Positions 44,743-60,278 of a stretch of 64,000 bases of DNA are shown piece after piece. Made by a program: the position numbers and the translations under genes. Positions within the stretch are counted from its first letter, which is position 1. The number at the start of each line of letters is the position of its first letter. Source of the DNA: Amblyomma americanum (Eukaryota; Arthropoda; Arachnida; Ixodida; Ixodidae); assembly GCF_052857255.1 (NCBI RefSeq), contig NC_135497.1:190512290-190576289 (forward strand), in the 5' to 3' direction. The notes beneath the pieces are model-generated. The model was not told the origin of the DNA. It was given only the letters and a program-made list of their open reading frames with translations, and made no database searches.

Positions 44743-46992
44743 GCATTCCTCGTGATCAACCAGTGTTTTATAGGATATAACGGCGGACAAACCCAGTGGA
44801 AACCACCCAACAGGCGCTGCGAGACAGTGGTAGTTCGCGGCACAAGCGTCACTGTTTGCGCCGCGAAGACGCAACGGACGGCGGGAAAAGCAGTCCGTGA
44901 ACGAAAAAAAAAAAGGAAATTAAGCCTGTCATAATGAAATGCCACGTAACCTACCGCTCGCTCAGTGTGACGTCACCTGTAAGCTTAAGAGGGTACTTTG
45001 TGCCGATTGCAGAGCGTTGCGCGCTTTATTACATGTAATTACAGTGCCCTCTGCGGGGCCGCAGGCGCGGCCGAGACGCCCTCCGAGGAGAGGTGGTTTC
45101 AAGCGGTCGCGCAACTTGGCGTCCTTTCTCGGCTGAAGTAGCCTCACTTCCTCGACGGTCATCACTGAAGACCACGCGTAGACGAACCGACAATCAACTA
45201 TGTCACACCACCAGCTACATTCATGCATTAATTAACATGCTCGCATCACGGGGGCGCAAATAGATCGCAGTTATCCGCAACACTGTAACACTCTCAAAGA
45301 TTAACGCCACCCTGGGCTTTCACAAATGGGTATTAATGGACAAGAAAAATGCCGACTTAATTGGCATCACGAAAATGAATGCACGATGCCGGCGATGAAT
45401 GCACTTATCCATTAATACTCAGTGTATGGGAAACTTGCGCTGAAGTTTGCGGTGCCGATAGCAGCGCCATAACACACTGCCTAGCGAGAAGAGCAAGCAG
45501 TTTTGGGTAGTACTCTTAGTACTTTTCCGCGCCACCTTCAGGCGCTTATTGGCGTGAGCCTCCGCGCTCTGTCGAAGGCGCACGTGCCGTGCGTCAGCTA
45601 TCTGGGCTACGCCGAGAGAAGCTAGGCAATGAATGATGCCAGCCAAACGCGGGTACCTAATCGCGCAGAATGTGTTCTCGCGTTTGCAGCGGCCCAAGCG
45701 GCTGACAAAAGCAGTTTTGAGTCACCGAATGGAACAATTGCAGTGCCACCATGGCAGCGCAGGTTCCCCATACCTAGGCACTGCCCATGTCTTCGAGCAG
45801 CCTTTTCCAAGCGAACGCCCTCCTCCCCGAGGAAAAAAGACAACACCGGCATCGTGTCGCGAAGCGCCCGTGCTCTCGATACAGACCGGCGGGCTTGCGG
45901 TGGCACTGCAGGGAGCCGTCCTGGCGGCTCCCGTGCGCAGCTCGCAAGTGAAGCCGAAACGGCGCGCTTCGCAGGGCTGGCACGTGCCAACGGCGGCAGC
46001 TGAGTCCTCTCCTCAGCTCGCGCAGCTCGCTGCCGACGCACTTCCGCGGCCGGCGCCACGCCGTTTGCTGACGTCACTGTTCTGCGCAGCTCTTCGAGAG
46101 AAGACTACAAGCTCGGCTTCCAATGCTGGGCCCGAGAACCCCCCCGTCGCCCGTTTAATTTATTGAACGAGAAGGCCAGAGGAAAGCGGAGCTCAGCTCG
46201 CGCGCTGGCGGCGGCGACCCTTTCGCAAGGCGCCCTTCGGTCGACCCCGCGCGCGCCAGTAATTTCCCGGCGGCTGCAGAGACGGGGACGAGCGCGTGCG
46301 AGCTGCAGCATGCGCTGATCGACCCGTCGCCACCAATCAAGTGCGAACATGACTCGCAAGAGGCAACCGTTAATTATTAATACAGCCCCGGGAGCCGCTG
46401 GGAGAGCGGACTTCATCAGGCAGCGGGAGCGCACAGCACCAGCAGAACAATGAGTAACGAGCATTCGAGATGCCGCGCAGAGAGGACGGCAGAGCGGCAC
46501 ATAAAAGCCCGCTGCCGAATGCAGTTCGCGATTACATTACGTCTTTCAATACTGCCTTTTTCTTTTCTTTCTCCTGAACTGCACTACAGTCTAAAGCCCT
46601 TTATTACGCTTCTTTCTTTGTAGCCCCGTTCACTTATAAAGCACTGCAGTCTTTCGAAGCGAACCCACAGAGTTCGAAGAGTCGCGCGCAGGGGTGTAGG
46701 CGATCGTCACGACAGAGGAGGGCATCGACGACCAACGGCCTCCAATTTGGCCAACACAGCTGGGTGGCGACAAAGGCGATGCAGATACGACTACTCGTCC
46801 CGCCTGAACAAACACGTCCACTGCAGAGTTTTTGATGGCCACGGCGCTACAACGCTTGCACCCGATTGCACCACGCGGCCATGCGCTGACTCAGCACGCC
46901 TCCGCGGACTGCAGCTTCCTCCGCGGCTTCGGGGAAAGGCCTCCCCCCCAGCGGCGGGCCTTTCTTTCCCCGCAGACGCTGTCACCCCCGTG
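44743..46992. other. GC-rich intergenic sequence, no gene recognised
   Basis: A weak 20-bp inverted pair at about 45326-45345 and 45400-45420 (GTATTAATGGA against TCCATTAATAC) encloses some 90 bp. Long overlapping open frames at 45.6-46.5 kb lack domains. Confidence 0.4.
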
Positions 46993-47610
46993 AGCTCCTC
47001 CCGTGAGACCTGCCCACAGGAGTTGTGTCATGAGCGGCACCTTTTTTTTTTTTTTCCCCACCGCGATTAAAATCGGTGGCCGCGTCGCCTCCTCCTCTGG
47101 CGCGCTCAAAATATCGGGGCCGATGACGCCTGCGATGTGCGATGCCGCCGCGCTGCATTGCATCACGGAGGCGACAAGTGCGCTGCCGACTCCTGCGCTA
47201 CGAGCAAGCTTACGCTCGACGAAATGCGTGCACCGTTCCCCTCCTTATAGCATACAAAAACGACTTCATCTTCGCGAACTGTGTACGACTCGTAAAAAAA
47301 AAGCTCCTCCCGTGAGACCTGCCCACAGGAGTTGTGTCATGAGCGGCACCTTTTTTTTTTTTTTTCCCCACCGCGATTAAAATCGGTGGCCGCGTCGCCT
47401 CCTCCTCTGGCGCGCTCAAAATATCGGGGCCGATGACGCCTGCGATGTGCGATGCCGCCGCGCTGCATTGCATCACGGAGGCGACAAGTGCGCTGCCGAC
47501 TCCTGCGCTACGAGCAAGCTTACGCTCGACGAAATGCGTGCACCGTTCCCCTCCTTATAGCATACAAAAACGACTTCATCTTCGCGAACTGTGTACGACT
47601 CGTAAAAAAA
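46993..47610. repeat. Tandem duplication, two copies of a 309-bp unit
   Basis: 46993-47301 and 47302-47609 are almost identical, beginning AGCTCCTCCCGTGAGACCTG and ending in an A-run after GTGTACGACTCGT. They differ mainly in homopolymer length. Near identity implies a recent event or an assembly duplication. Confidence 0.93.
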
Positions 47611-47646
47611 AAAAATTGTTCTCGCGAATAATTTGAGCTCGGAGTC

Positions 47647-47649
<3 letters not shown>

Positions 47650-47731
<82 letters not shown>
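47650..47731. repeat. (TA)n microsatellite, 82 bp
   Basis: Uninterrupted TA dinucleotides just after the 309-bp duplication. Confidence 0.98.
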
Positions 47732-47735
<4 letters not shown>

Positions 47736-47754
47736 CAGTTGGCTACTGGTTGCA

Positions 47755-47920
47755 ATTACAGAATTGTGGCCGGCGGTCGTAATAGCCATAGCAGTTTTTT
47801 TAGCTGTTCGAAAACGTGATTACCCTCGGTGCGCTGTGGCTTGACAAAATTTGACTTTTTCGACTAGCTATGTACAAAGGTTGCTTGGCTGCATGCTTTC
47901 CGAAAGCGCGCATATCATAT
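47755..47920 (+). repeat. Copy of the 27.6-27.8 kb repeat (blocks B and C)
   Basis: GTGGCCGGCGGTCGTAATAG, GTGCGCTGTGGCTTGACAAA and CATGCTTTCCGAAAGCGC parallel 27640-27800 in the same order and strand. Confidence 0.75.
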
Positions 47921-47998
47921 ATATAGTGAAGTAGGCACTTCTCAAAGCCACATTAATGTGCCTTTGAAGTGACTGCTTCACTCAACACACACCCACAC

Positions 47999-53085
<5,087 letters not shown>

Positions 53086-53096
53086 GGCACTGAGTG

Positions 53097-54453
53097 AGAG
53101 AGAGAGAGAGAAAAACTTTATTGTCCAGAGGAAATCGGGGCATGCCCCTGGGTCCCCGCACGACCCCACTTCACTCAAGTGTTTATGTCCCTAAGGTCCA
53201 TAACACTGGCAGCCCGGCCTGTGGCGATGGTCTGCACGGCCGGGTCCTCTGAGTGCAGCAGGGTCTCCCAGTCCTCCCAGGTCTTGAGGTCCTCTAGGCC
53301 GCGCGGGGGAGGGTCCGCCGGGCAGAGGGAGAGGATGTGGAGGGAGGAGGCGAAGGGTTCTGGGCACAAGGTGCAGGCAGGAGTGGGGAAGGAGGGATGA
53401 TAGTGGGCGAGGGTCAGGGGTGAGGAGAGTGTGTGTGTCTGTAGTTTGCGCCAGAGTGTTGCATGTTTGTTATCTAGGGAGGGGTGGGGCGGGGGGTAGA
53501 GCTGGCGCGAGGCTCTGTAGGCCTGCGTCATCTCGCTGAACGAGTGCATTCGCTCCCTAGCGAATCCCCGATCCGAGGCCACCTGAGCCCGGTTTAAAGA
53601 ACCGCGGGCTAAAAGGTTGGCGGCCTCGTTTCCGGGATTCCCGGAGTGCGCAGGCACCCATATAAGCTCTACATGGCGGGGTGGGGGTGCATCGGGCGAG
53701 TCCAGTATGCGAAAAGCAGGGACGTGGACTCGGCCTCGCGCAAAATTTAGAATTGCAGTTTTTGAGTCTGTTAAAATGTACCGGGCTTCCGTGCGGGTGA
53801 TGGCAATTGCAATGGCGGCTTCCTCTGCAGCCTCTGGGGCGGTGTCTCGGGGGAGAGGTAGTGTGAGGAGGGCGGATGAAGAGGAGTCCACCACGGCTGC
53901 GGTTGCTTCGTCACCCGTGCAGGCGGCGTCCACCCATACGGCGTCCGCCTCGGAGCCGTATACTCGGTGGAGTGCCTTCGCACGGGCTCTGCGGCGTTGC
54001 TCATGGTGGGAAGGGTGCATATTTTTTGGCAGTGGCTTGATGACCAGCTCTCGGTGAAGGGATCGAGGAATGGGGAGGAGGGTTGGGTCGTTGGCCGGTA
54101 TTCTGATTCCGAGAGAGTCCAGGATATACCGGCCTGTGGAGGTTTGTGTAAGCCTTATGTATTGGGCCTGTCGATGGGTCTCCACGAGTTCCCCGATCGT
54201 GTTGTGGAGGCCCAGGCCTAGTAATCTGTCTGTGGGGGTGTTGAGGGGAAGATGAAGTGCGACTTTGAATGCCTTGCGGATCAAGGCATCCAAAGCATTT
54301 ATGTCGTGTTTGGATAGTTCTAGGTATGGGGTAGTGTAGAGCACACGGCTGAGGACAAAGGCATGAATGAGGCGACAAAGGTCGCGCTCCTTCATGCCTC
54401 TATGATGGCCCGAAACTCTGCGGATGAGATGCGATATCGCGCCTGCAACCTAG
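53097..54453 (-). mobile_element. 5'-truncated LINE (non-LTR retrotransposon) with 11-bp target duplication
   Basis: GGCACTGAGTG occurs immediately outside both ends (53086-53096 and 54454-54464). Read on the minus strand the element starts inside the reverse transcriptase C-terminus, carries an intact reading frame to its stop at 53175-53177, a short 3' UTR with CAATAAAG, and a (TC)n tail. 5' truncation with a target duplication is the usual result of target-primed reverse transcription. Confidence 0.93.
53175..54449 (-). CDS. LINE ORF2 C-terminal fragment: RT thumb, RNase H, CCHC-type finger
   Basis: The frame is open from 54449 and has its first ATG at 54393-54395 (406 codons from there). 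Residues 1-60 (from that ATG) resemble the C-terminal end of a LINE reverse transcriptase (CRLIHAFVLSRVLYTTPYL). An RNase H domain spans about 152-265, with D156 in VWVDAACTG, the glutamates in EEAAIAIAI (about 191-192), D210 in YILTDSKTAI and WVPAHSGNPGNEAAN. The usual last aspartate position of the GNExAD motif is Asn (N260). A zinc-knuckle-like C341-x2-C344-x8-H353-x4-C358 follows. RNase H places it near the I-like group of LINEs. It lacks the endonuclease and RT catalytic parts, so it cannot move itself. Confidence 0.9.
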   Translation of the reverse strand, partial: VAGAISHLIRRVSGHHRGMKERDLCRLIHAFVLSRVLYTTPYLELSKHDINALDALIRKAFKVALHLPLNTPTDRLLGLGLHNTIGELVETHRQAQYIRLTQTSTGRYILDSLGIRIPANDPTLLPIPRSLHRELVIKPLPKNMHPSHHEQRRRARAKALHRVYGSEADAVWVDAACTGDEATAAVVDSSSSALLTLPLPRDTAPEAAEEAAIAIAITRTEARYILTDSKTAILNFARGRVHVPAFRILDSPDAPPPRHVELIWVPAHSGNPGNEAANLLARGSLNRAQVASDRGFARERMHSFSEMTQAYRASRQLYPPPHPSLDNKHATLWRKLQTHTLSSPLTLAHYHPSFPTPACTLCPEPFASSLHILSLCPADPPPRGLEDLKTWEDWETLLHSEDPAVQTIATGRAASVMDLRDINT

Positions 54454-54464
54454 GGCACTGAGTG

Positions 54465-55978
54465 CCATCACTCTACCTGTTAATGAACTCGGAAGGAAAA
54501 GGAAGCTACAGTTAAGGGGTAACTGAACAGAGAGAAGCGGTGAAAGACCACCCCAAGAGCTTCAACCTCGTCCCCTCCCGAGACGGACGCGCTGTACGAA
54601 CACGAACGGATTCTCTCTCGCCCAGGGGGTCCCAAGAGCTGTTCCCGCCCTACTGTGGAAGCCACTCAAGAGCGCGTCTATCTTCTCAGTCCAGGAGTGA
54701 CGTCAACGAAAACGGCGTCGGCAGCTTCTTTATCCCTGGAACCGACGAAGGGAAAGGTTGTGACCACATTCCATCGGCGCATGTATCAGTTTCCTCGGAA
54801 AGGCACTCGAAAGCGGGCACGTGAGTAAACGTACGGTTGGCCTCGGCGCCCGCAAGGAGCGAGATAGGTGCCAATTTAGGGGCCGCGGAGCGCGGACCGT
54901 GCTTACATATACGCAAGCAGGGCAAGCAAGTGCCGCCGCAGGAAAGCCCGCCCCTCTCTCTTTCAACTCGCAACACTGCGCGTCATCGCACTTAATGAAG
55001 GAGGAGAATCTCAAACGCCGGAGGACGTGCCTAGACGAAACTGGAAAAAGCGGCGCTATGCGAGTGGCGTTCAAGTGAGCGAGAGAGAGGAAGCAACAAC
55101 AAAAGGCCGGCAGCGCCGATCGGCCAAGAGCGTGGCCGCTGCACCCGGGGGTACGCAGCAGCGAAAGATAGCACGGCCCGCGCGTTATCCACCATTCTCG
55201 GAAGAGTGGCGGAACAATCAAAGACCGATACTGCCTCCGCAGCTGCCGCTGACGCTCGAACGTGAACAGTCTCGAGAGAGCACACAGCGCAGCGGCAGCC
55301 ACGGGTGGACGATAAAGCGAGCGCCGCGTCCGCACTGCTGAGCTCCGGGTTCGGGGGCAGTGTAGGAAAAGATAAAAAAAAAAAGAGCGCAGATAAGGGC
55401 GGAAGGGGATTTAGCCCAAAGAAATTAGAGAGTGTGGAGGCAAACTCGCCGCAAATATGGCCACGTCGGCTGCGGAGAGTGCGGACGCCGGCGCCGTCAC
55501 GTTCGCCTGTGCCGCGGTCCCCACGCATAGCTGCACGGACGCAGGAGGAAAAAGAAAAGAAGGCGCGCTCAGCTGCTTGCGCTGCTCCGCGTCCTCCGGG
55601 CGCCGCGCTATATGCGGACGCGCTCGGGGATCGCTTGCCTCATCGCGCGGCTGTGGAGAGGGGCGCTATGGGGGAAGCGGCACGCCTAGGCGCGTAGGCG
55701 GAAACAAGCGCGCGTTTAATTCTCCTTTTTCTACAACCACACATTGTTTAAAGGACACCTTTAGTTTTTAGATGTAGGACTCCCTGCACACCCACACGAC
55801 AGAAGCTACTAACCTCCTGAGAGGAAGAAAGGCCCTTCTCACCATCTCTTCATGTTAATTTTCGCTATGCACTCGTCACACTACGACACACGGTGTAGCC
55901 GGCTCCAACAACAGATGCCATCCACTGATATCAAATTTAAATAAATAAAAGAAAAAACGCTCAACCCCCGTTCTAGAC
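54465..55978. other. Intergenic sequence, no gene recognised
   Basis: GC-rich, with overlapping Arg/Ala-rich frames (for example 54730-55335 minus). No domain, promoter or splice support. Confidence 0.4.
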
Positions 55979-56035
<57 letters not shown>

Positions 56036-56334
56036 TGTCTTTTGGGGAAAGGAAATGGCGCAGTATCTGTCTCATATATCGTTGGACACCTGAACCGCGC
56101 CGTAAGGGAAGGCATAAAGGAGGGAGTGAAAGAATAAAGGATAATAGGTTCCGTAGTGGAGGGCTCCGGAATAATTTCGACCACCTGGGGATCTTTAACG
56201 TGCACTGACATCGCACAGTACACGGGCGCCTTAGCGTTTTTCCTCCATAAAAACGCAGCCGCCGCGGTCGGGTTCGAACCCGGGAACTCCGGATCAGTAC
56301 TCGAGCGCCCTAACCACTGAGCCACCGCGGCGGG
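55979..56334 (-). repeat. Full-length Ruka-like SINE with (AAT)n tail, minus strand
   Basis: The head at the right edge reads GCCGCGGTGGCTCAGTGGTT on the minus strand. The B box is the palindromic GGGTTCGAACCC (56270-56281). The body matches the other copies, and a (TTA)n/(AAT)n tail of about 57 bases closes it at 55979-56035. It is the best-preserved copy in the window. Confidence 0.93.
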
Positions 56335-56616
56335 CATCTAGGCAATGTCAGTCAAACAACCTCTCGAAGCCGCGGCGGACGTCGAATGAGGCGCCGAAGT
56401 TTGCATCGGAAATGTAGCCGCCAGAGAAGCTTCGCGCCAAGTCAGCTTGGAACCAACGGCGGCGCGGAGCGAGCAGTTAAGCTGACAATTATGCAAAATC
56501 CATCTATCACCTCAACGGAACGAACGAGTGGCAGGGTGGCAGAATGAAACAGTGAGCGTTTCGTAACGTAAACACGCGCCACCATCTCATACTTTAGGTG
56601 CGCCCAGTGATAACAG

Positions 56617-56666
56617 GTGGCGCTGCATACACTGCGACCCCCCTGGAGCAGTGTATGCAGCGCCAC
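56617..56666. repeat. Perfect 19-bp hairpin with 12-base loop
   Basis: GTGGCGCTGCATACACTGC (56617-56635) is exactly complementary to GCAGTGTATGCAGCGCCAC (56648-56666). A further partial copy (TGCATACAC) and a T9 run follow directly. Confidence 0.88.
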
Positions 56667-57332
56667 TGCATACACTTTTTTTTTCTCCCTTATCTTTCCC
56701 CCCCTTTTTCTCTCCCTTATCTTTTCTCTTGTCCGTGTTTTCCTTCTCTCTGTGTGTAACGGCTATGGCGTAAACAGGTCAGCCGAAGCAAAGGGACTCG
56801 CCGCATAATCATCAACAACACGTGACAATCGCTAGAAAGTAGATAGCATAGCTGACAACAGATGGCGTCACTCTAGTGACTCTGATGCCGGTGCGGTGCG
56901 GAGGCTAATCTATAGCAGTTTTATGCGGCCGTGCGCGAAGGTGATATGGCAGCCGAAAGCGTCACTAAATCCGCATAGGTAAAAGTGGCGAATGACGCTC
57001 TAAACTCATACAGGTAGGCCTCACACGAAAGTGAACACATCGCACGCATTCAAACAGTGATTAGTCCATAAGTATGAGTGAAAAGCAGTTTTTCGTTTGC
57101 ATTAACAGATTTCCTCTGGATTCGTATAGTTCCCACAGGATATATTCAGCTGCAGTGTAGAAGTAACCACCACATTTGTCCTCGCGGTCAGATTGACTGT
57201 TCTCTTTCATATTGGAGCTACCGGCACAAGACCAGCCTGGACCAATACAAGGACTGCGGCTGCCATCGCCCATTCAAATGCGCGTGTCATAGAATGTGCC
57301 CTGCTAGCCGTTTCATACTGCACCTATACTAG
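56667..57332. other. Intergenic sequence, no gene recognised
   Basis: Pyrimidine-rich at 56680-56750, otherwise mixed. Nothing recognised. Confidence 0.4.
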
Positions 57333-57435
57333 CTTTGAAGAACCGTGTTGCGCATTCAAAAGAGACAAACAAAGGAAAAAGCCAAGAAGACGGAAAGAGC
57401 GCAAAGAGCGGAATGCGCAACGTGGTTCTTCAAAG
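57333..57435. repeat. Short fold-back with 25-bp arms
   Basis: CTTTGAAGAACCGTGTTGCGCATTC's region (57333-57357) pairs with 57411-57435 with one or two mismatches. The purine-rich loop is about 53 bases. CTAGC/ACTAG motifs flank it on both sides. Confidence 0.8.
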
Positions 57436-57765
57436 CAATGCACCAACTAGCCCCCAACAAGAAGTTCTTCTAAACTACCTATACTAGCCTTGTAAACAAT
57501 ATAAACTTCAACTGTCTTTTTTTTTTTTTGCTTCGACGCCTAGTTTCGAATTCCCATTGGTGTGCTAATAATTTCCCCCCAAAAAATCCGCACGCCCGCA
57601 CTCTCTGACTGCGGTCTTCGCAGCAAGAATAATCGTGCCCACCCTATCAAGAACCTGTCCTGCAAAGCAGCTTGCATTAAGTGTTCAGTTACAGCGTTTA
57701 GGCGGCGAAGCGCGGCGGAACCATCTGCGGAGATCGAACGGAACAGAGTAGTGGAAGGTTTGATT

Positions 57766-57767
<2 letters not shown>

Positions 57768-57848
<81 letters not shown>

Positions 57849-58120
57849 TTTTCCATTAAAAACAATGGAGGGGGCCGTGGGCAAAATCTGCAAGACAGCT
57901 TGGCCCACAGCTTACAGCTGGGGTTAACCTCCCATACCGACCCAGGCTATGAGGGACGCCGTAGTGAAGGGCTCCGGAGACTTCGACCACCTGGGGTTCT
58001 TAAACGTGCACTGACACGGCGCAGTACTCGGGCCTCTAGCATTTCGCCTCCGTCGAAATGGGACCGCCGCGTCTTTCGCGTCAGCAGCCGAGCACCATAA
58101 CCACTGAGCCACCGCGGCGG
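57768..58120 (-). repeat. tRNA-headed SINE variant with a different 3' body and (AAT)n tail
   Basis: On the minus strand the head GCCGCGGTGGCTCAGTGGTT and the first body block (AAGAACCCCAGGTGGTCGAA) match the Ruka-like copies. After about 57945 it continues into an unrelated segment (GGTATGGGAGGTTAACCCCA, AGCTGTGGGCCAAGCTGTCT), then a (TTA)n tail of about 82 bases. Confidence 0.75.
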
Positions 58121-60202
58121 CTTGCAGCGGAAGGCTGATATTTATGCACCCAATCGGTGTCACATTTTAGCGGAGCGAACCACTGGCGACACATGCTGTA
58201 TGCAGCCCATACAGTCGGCCGGAGCTTTCACGACGAGGTTCCCGGATTTCGCGAGCAGCTGTTTCGAAACGAGCATCAAGCGTCGCTGTGCCGCCCTGTC
58301 TCGCCTGTCCCCCCCCCCCCCCCACCCCTATCGCGAAATAATGGAGATAAACAAACAAAGCAAAATCAGCGCGCAGGGCCGCTCCTCTCTTTTGTTTAAG
58401 TGACGTTAAACACGCACGGTATAAGCCTCGAAATGCAAGCTGCGCCAGCGCAGCGCAATAGCAGACAGGCTGCCCTTGATTTAGCGCGATGCGATGCAAT
58501 CCATAACCGCGCACAGGTCGGTGCACCTGGAGACGCGAATGAAAATAACACCCACTAGGACGCACCATATGTGGGACGCTTCCTTTTAATAAACAAATAT
58601 CGCGCTCAATTTGAACTCCAGCAAATAAGGCGCTGGTAGGAGCTTAGTTCTCGGAGAAGAGCGGGAAATAGACGCAGAAACAGCCGGCAATGCAAAGAAT
58701 GAATGAAGTACACTGACTGTTAGCGGAAACTGGGTGCTCTGTGCGAAGGCGCATTAATTCACTAAAAGGCGCAATCCTCAATTGGTTCACTTTGGATGCG
58801 TTTCAAGCCACTGAGCGCGACAGTACGTCGATTAATTGAGCGGCCGTGCTTTAAAAATACTGCTGCTCTCAGTGGCACACCTGCAGCGTAAATCATGCCC
58901 TTACGCACTCTCCCGTCGTTCGCAATGCCATTTCTTCCCTCGCTGGTGCCAGGGAACACGCATACTGACATGGACATACACAGCCCTGGTCGTATATATA
59001 CTGCAGGAGCACTTGGGACCCCTAAGGAGCCAAAAGGTCTCAAAATGCGAGGACTAGGGCTCTTCTCACGCATACACTGATCTTTGGGGGATGCTGAAAA
59101 GCGAACCACGCGGCCTGATAGATCGCATACGTAATCGACAAAAAAAAAAAAACGTGCGTGCACCCATCGCGGTCAAAACTGTACTGGCCCGTGCATTCGC
59201 AACCGATAAACGCAGAAGCAGGCTGGGCGATTTTCTGAAAGCCTCCATCGAGGCTGGAAGCTTTAGCGGTACTGCTTTAAAGCATGCGGCTCAGTCTCTC
59301 CCTCTCTGGCTTCAAGGCTGTGCGCACTGAGGCAATCTTTAATGGAACAACGCGAGATGGATATTTCGCATCCTCGTTGGCACTGGCCGCCTCTCGCTCC
59401 GCGAATAAAATCCCAACCAGATCAACTGCACTTTCATTTGAATCACTCGTAACACTTCTTAATTATGAACCAACACGCGTGCATAGATGAATTCTCATAT
59501 TTTCGTTGGGCGAGTGCCGTCAATATAACCTCGGTTTTGCAGTCGTGGCACGCCCAGAGCGCCAGTTTTCTTCTTGTGCTTGGAAGTAAAAATATATAAA
59601 GTCTACCTCCGGCCACTTCCCTATACAGAGTGAATTCATTGCCACACATAACCAACGAGACGCGACTGCTCAAAGAGGAGGGGGAAAGGGCAAAAATAAG
59701 AAGGCCCCGCGGGCAGTCCACACCATACGGTGCAAGGTTGCGCAAGGGTTTTGCTACATCGCGCCAGGCGCGGCGAAATTATGCTCCGCACGGCGATCGA
59801 AGGAAGGTGAGGCAGTGTCCACCCCCCCCCCCCCCCCCCCTCCCTGCCCTTGCGTGGCGTTCAGTGGGGGCGCTCGCTTCCCCCGCCTCGGCCGTAGGCG
59901 CATCGCGGGCAGCCCCTGGCAACAGCCCCGCCGCCGCACAGTCAGCCGAGCACAAATCGTCAGTTCCGCGCGCCTAACCTCCCCCCCCCCCCTCCCCCAA
60001 GTGCGACGCCGAGTCGTTAGTTAACCGCTGGAAAACAAGTGAAAACAATCAAAGTTCAAGAGGAGTGCGCAGAGCGAAAGTCTGGGCCAAGACAGCCTGC
60101 AGTGCGCGGGGAATAAGCGCAACTAGCTGATATCTGCCACGTTACTTGGAATTTGGCCAAGTGTGGGGGCACACGATTACGCCACGATTAGGCGGAGAGC
60201 AG

Positions 60203-60204
<2 letters not shown>
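58121..60204. other. Intergenic sequence with C-runs, no gene recognised
   Basis: C15 at 58309-58323 and C19 at 59822-59840. No supported coding sequence. Confidence 0.4.

Positions 60205-60274
<70 letters not shown>
60205..60274. repeat. (AT)n microsatellite, 70 bp
   Basis: Uninterrupted AT dinucleotides. Confidence 0.98.

Positions 60275-60278
<4 letters not shown>

Noticed and set aside
57540..57927. Open frames with long poly-Ile stretches
   Set aside because: Translations of the (AAT)n SINE tail.
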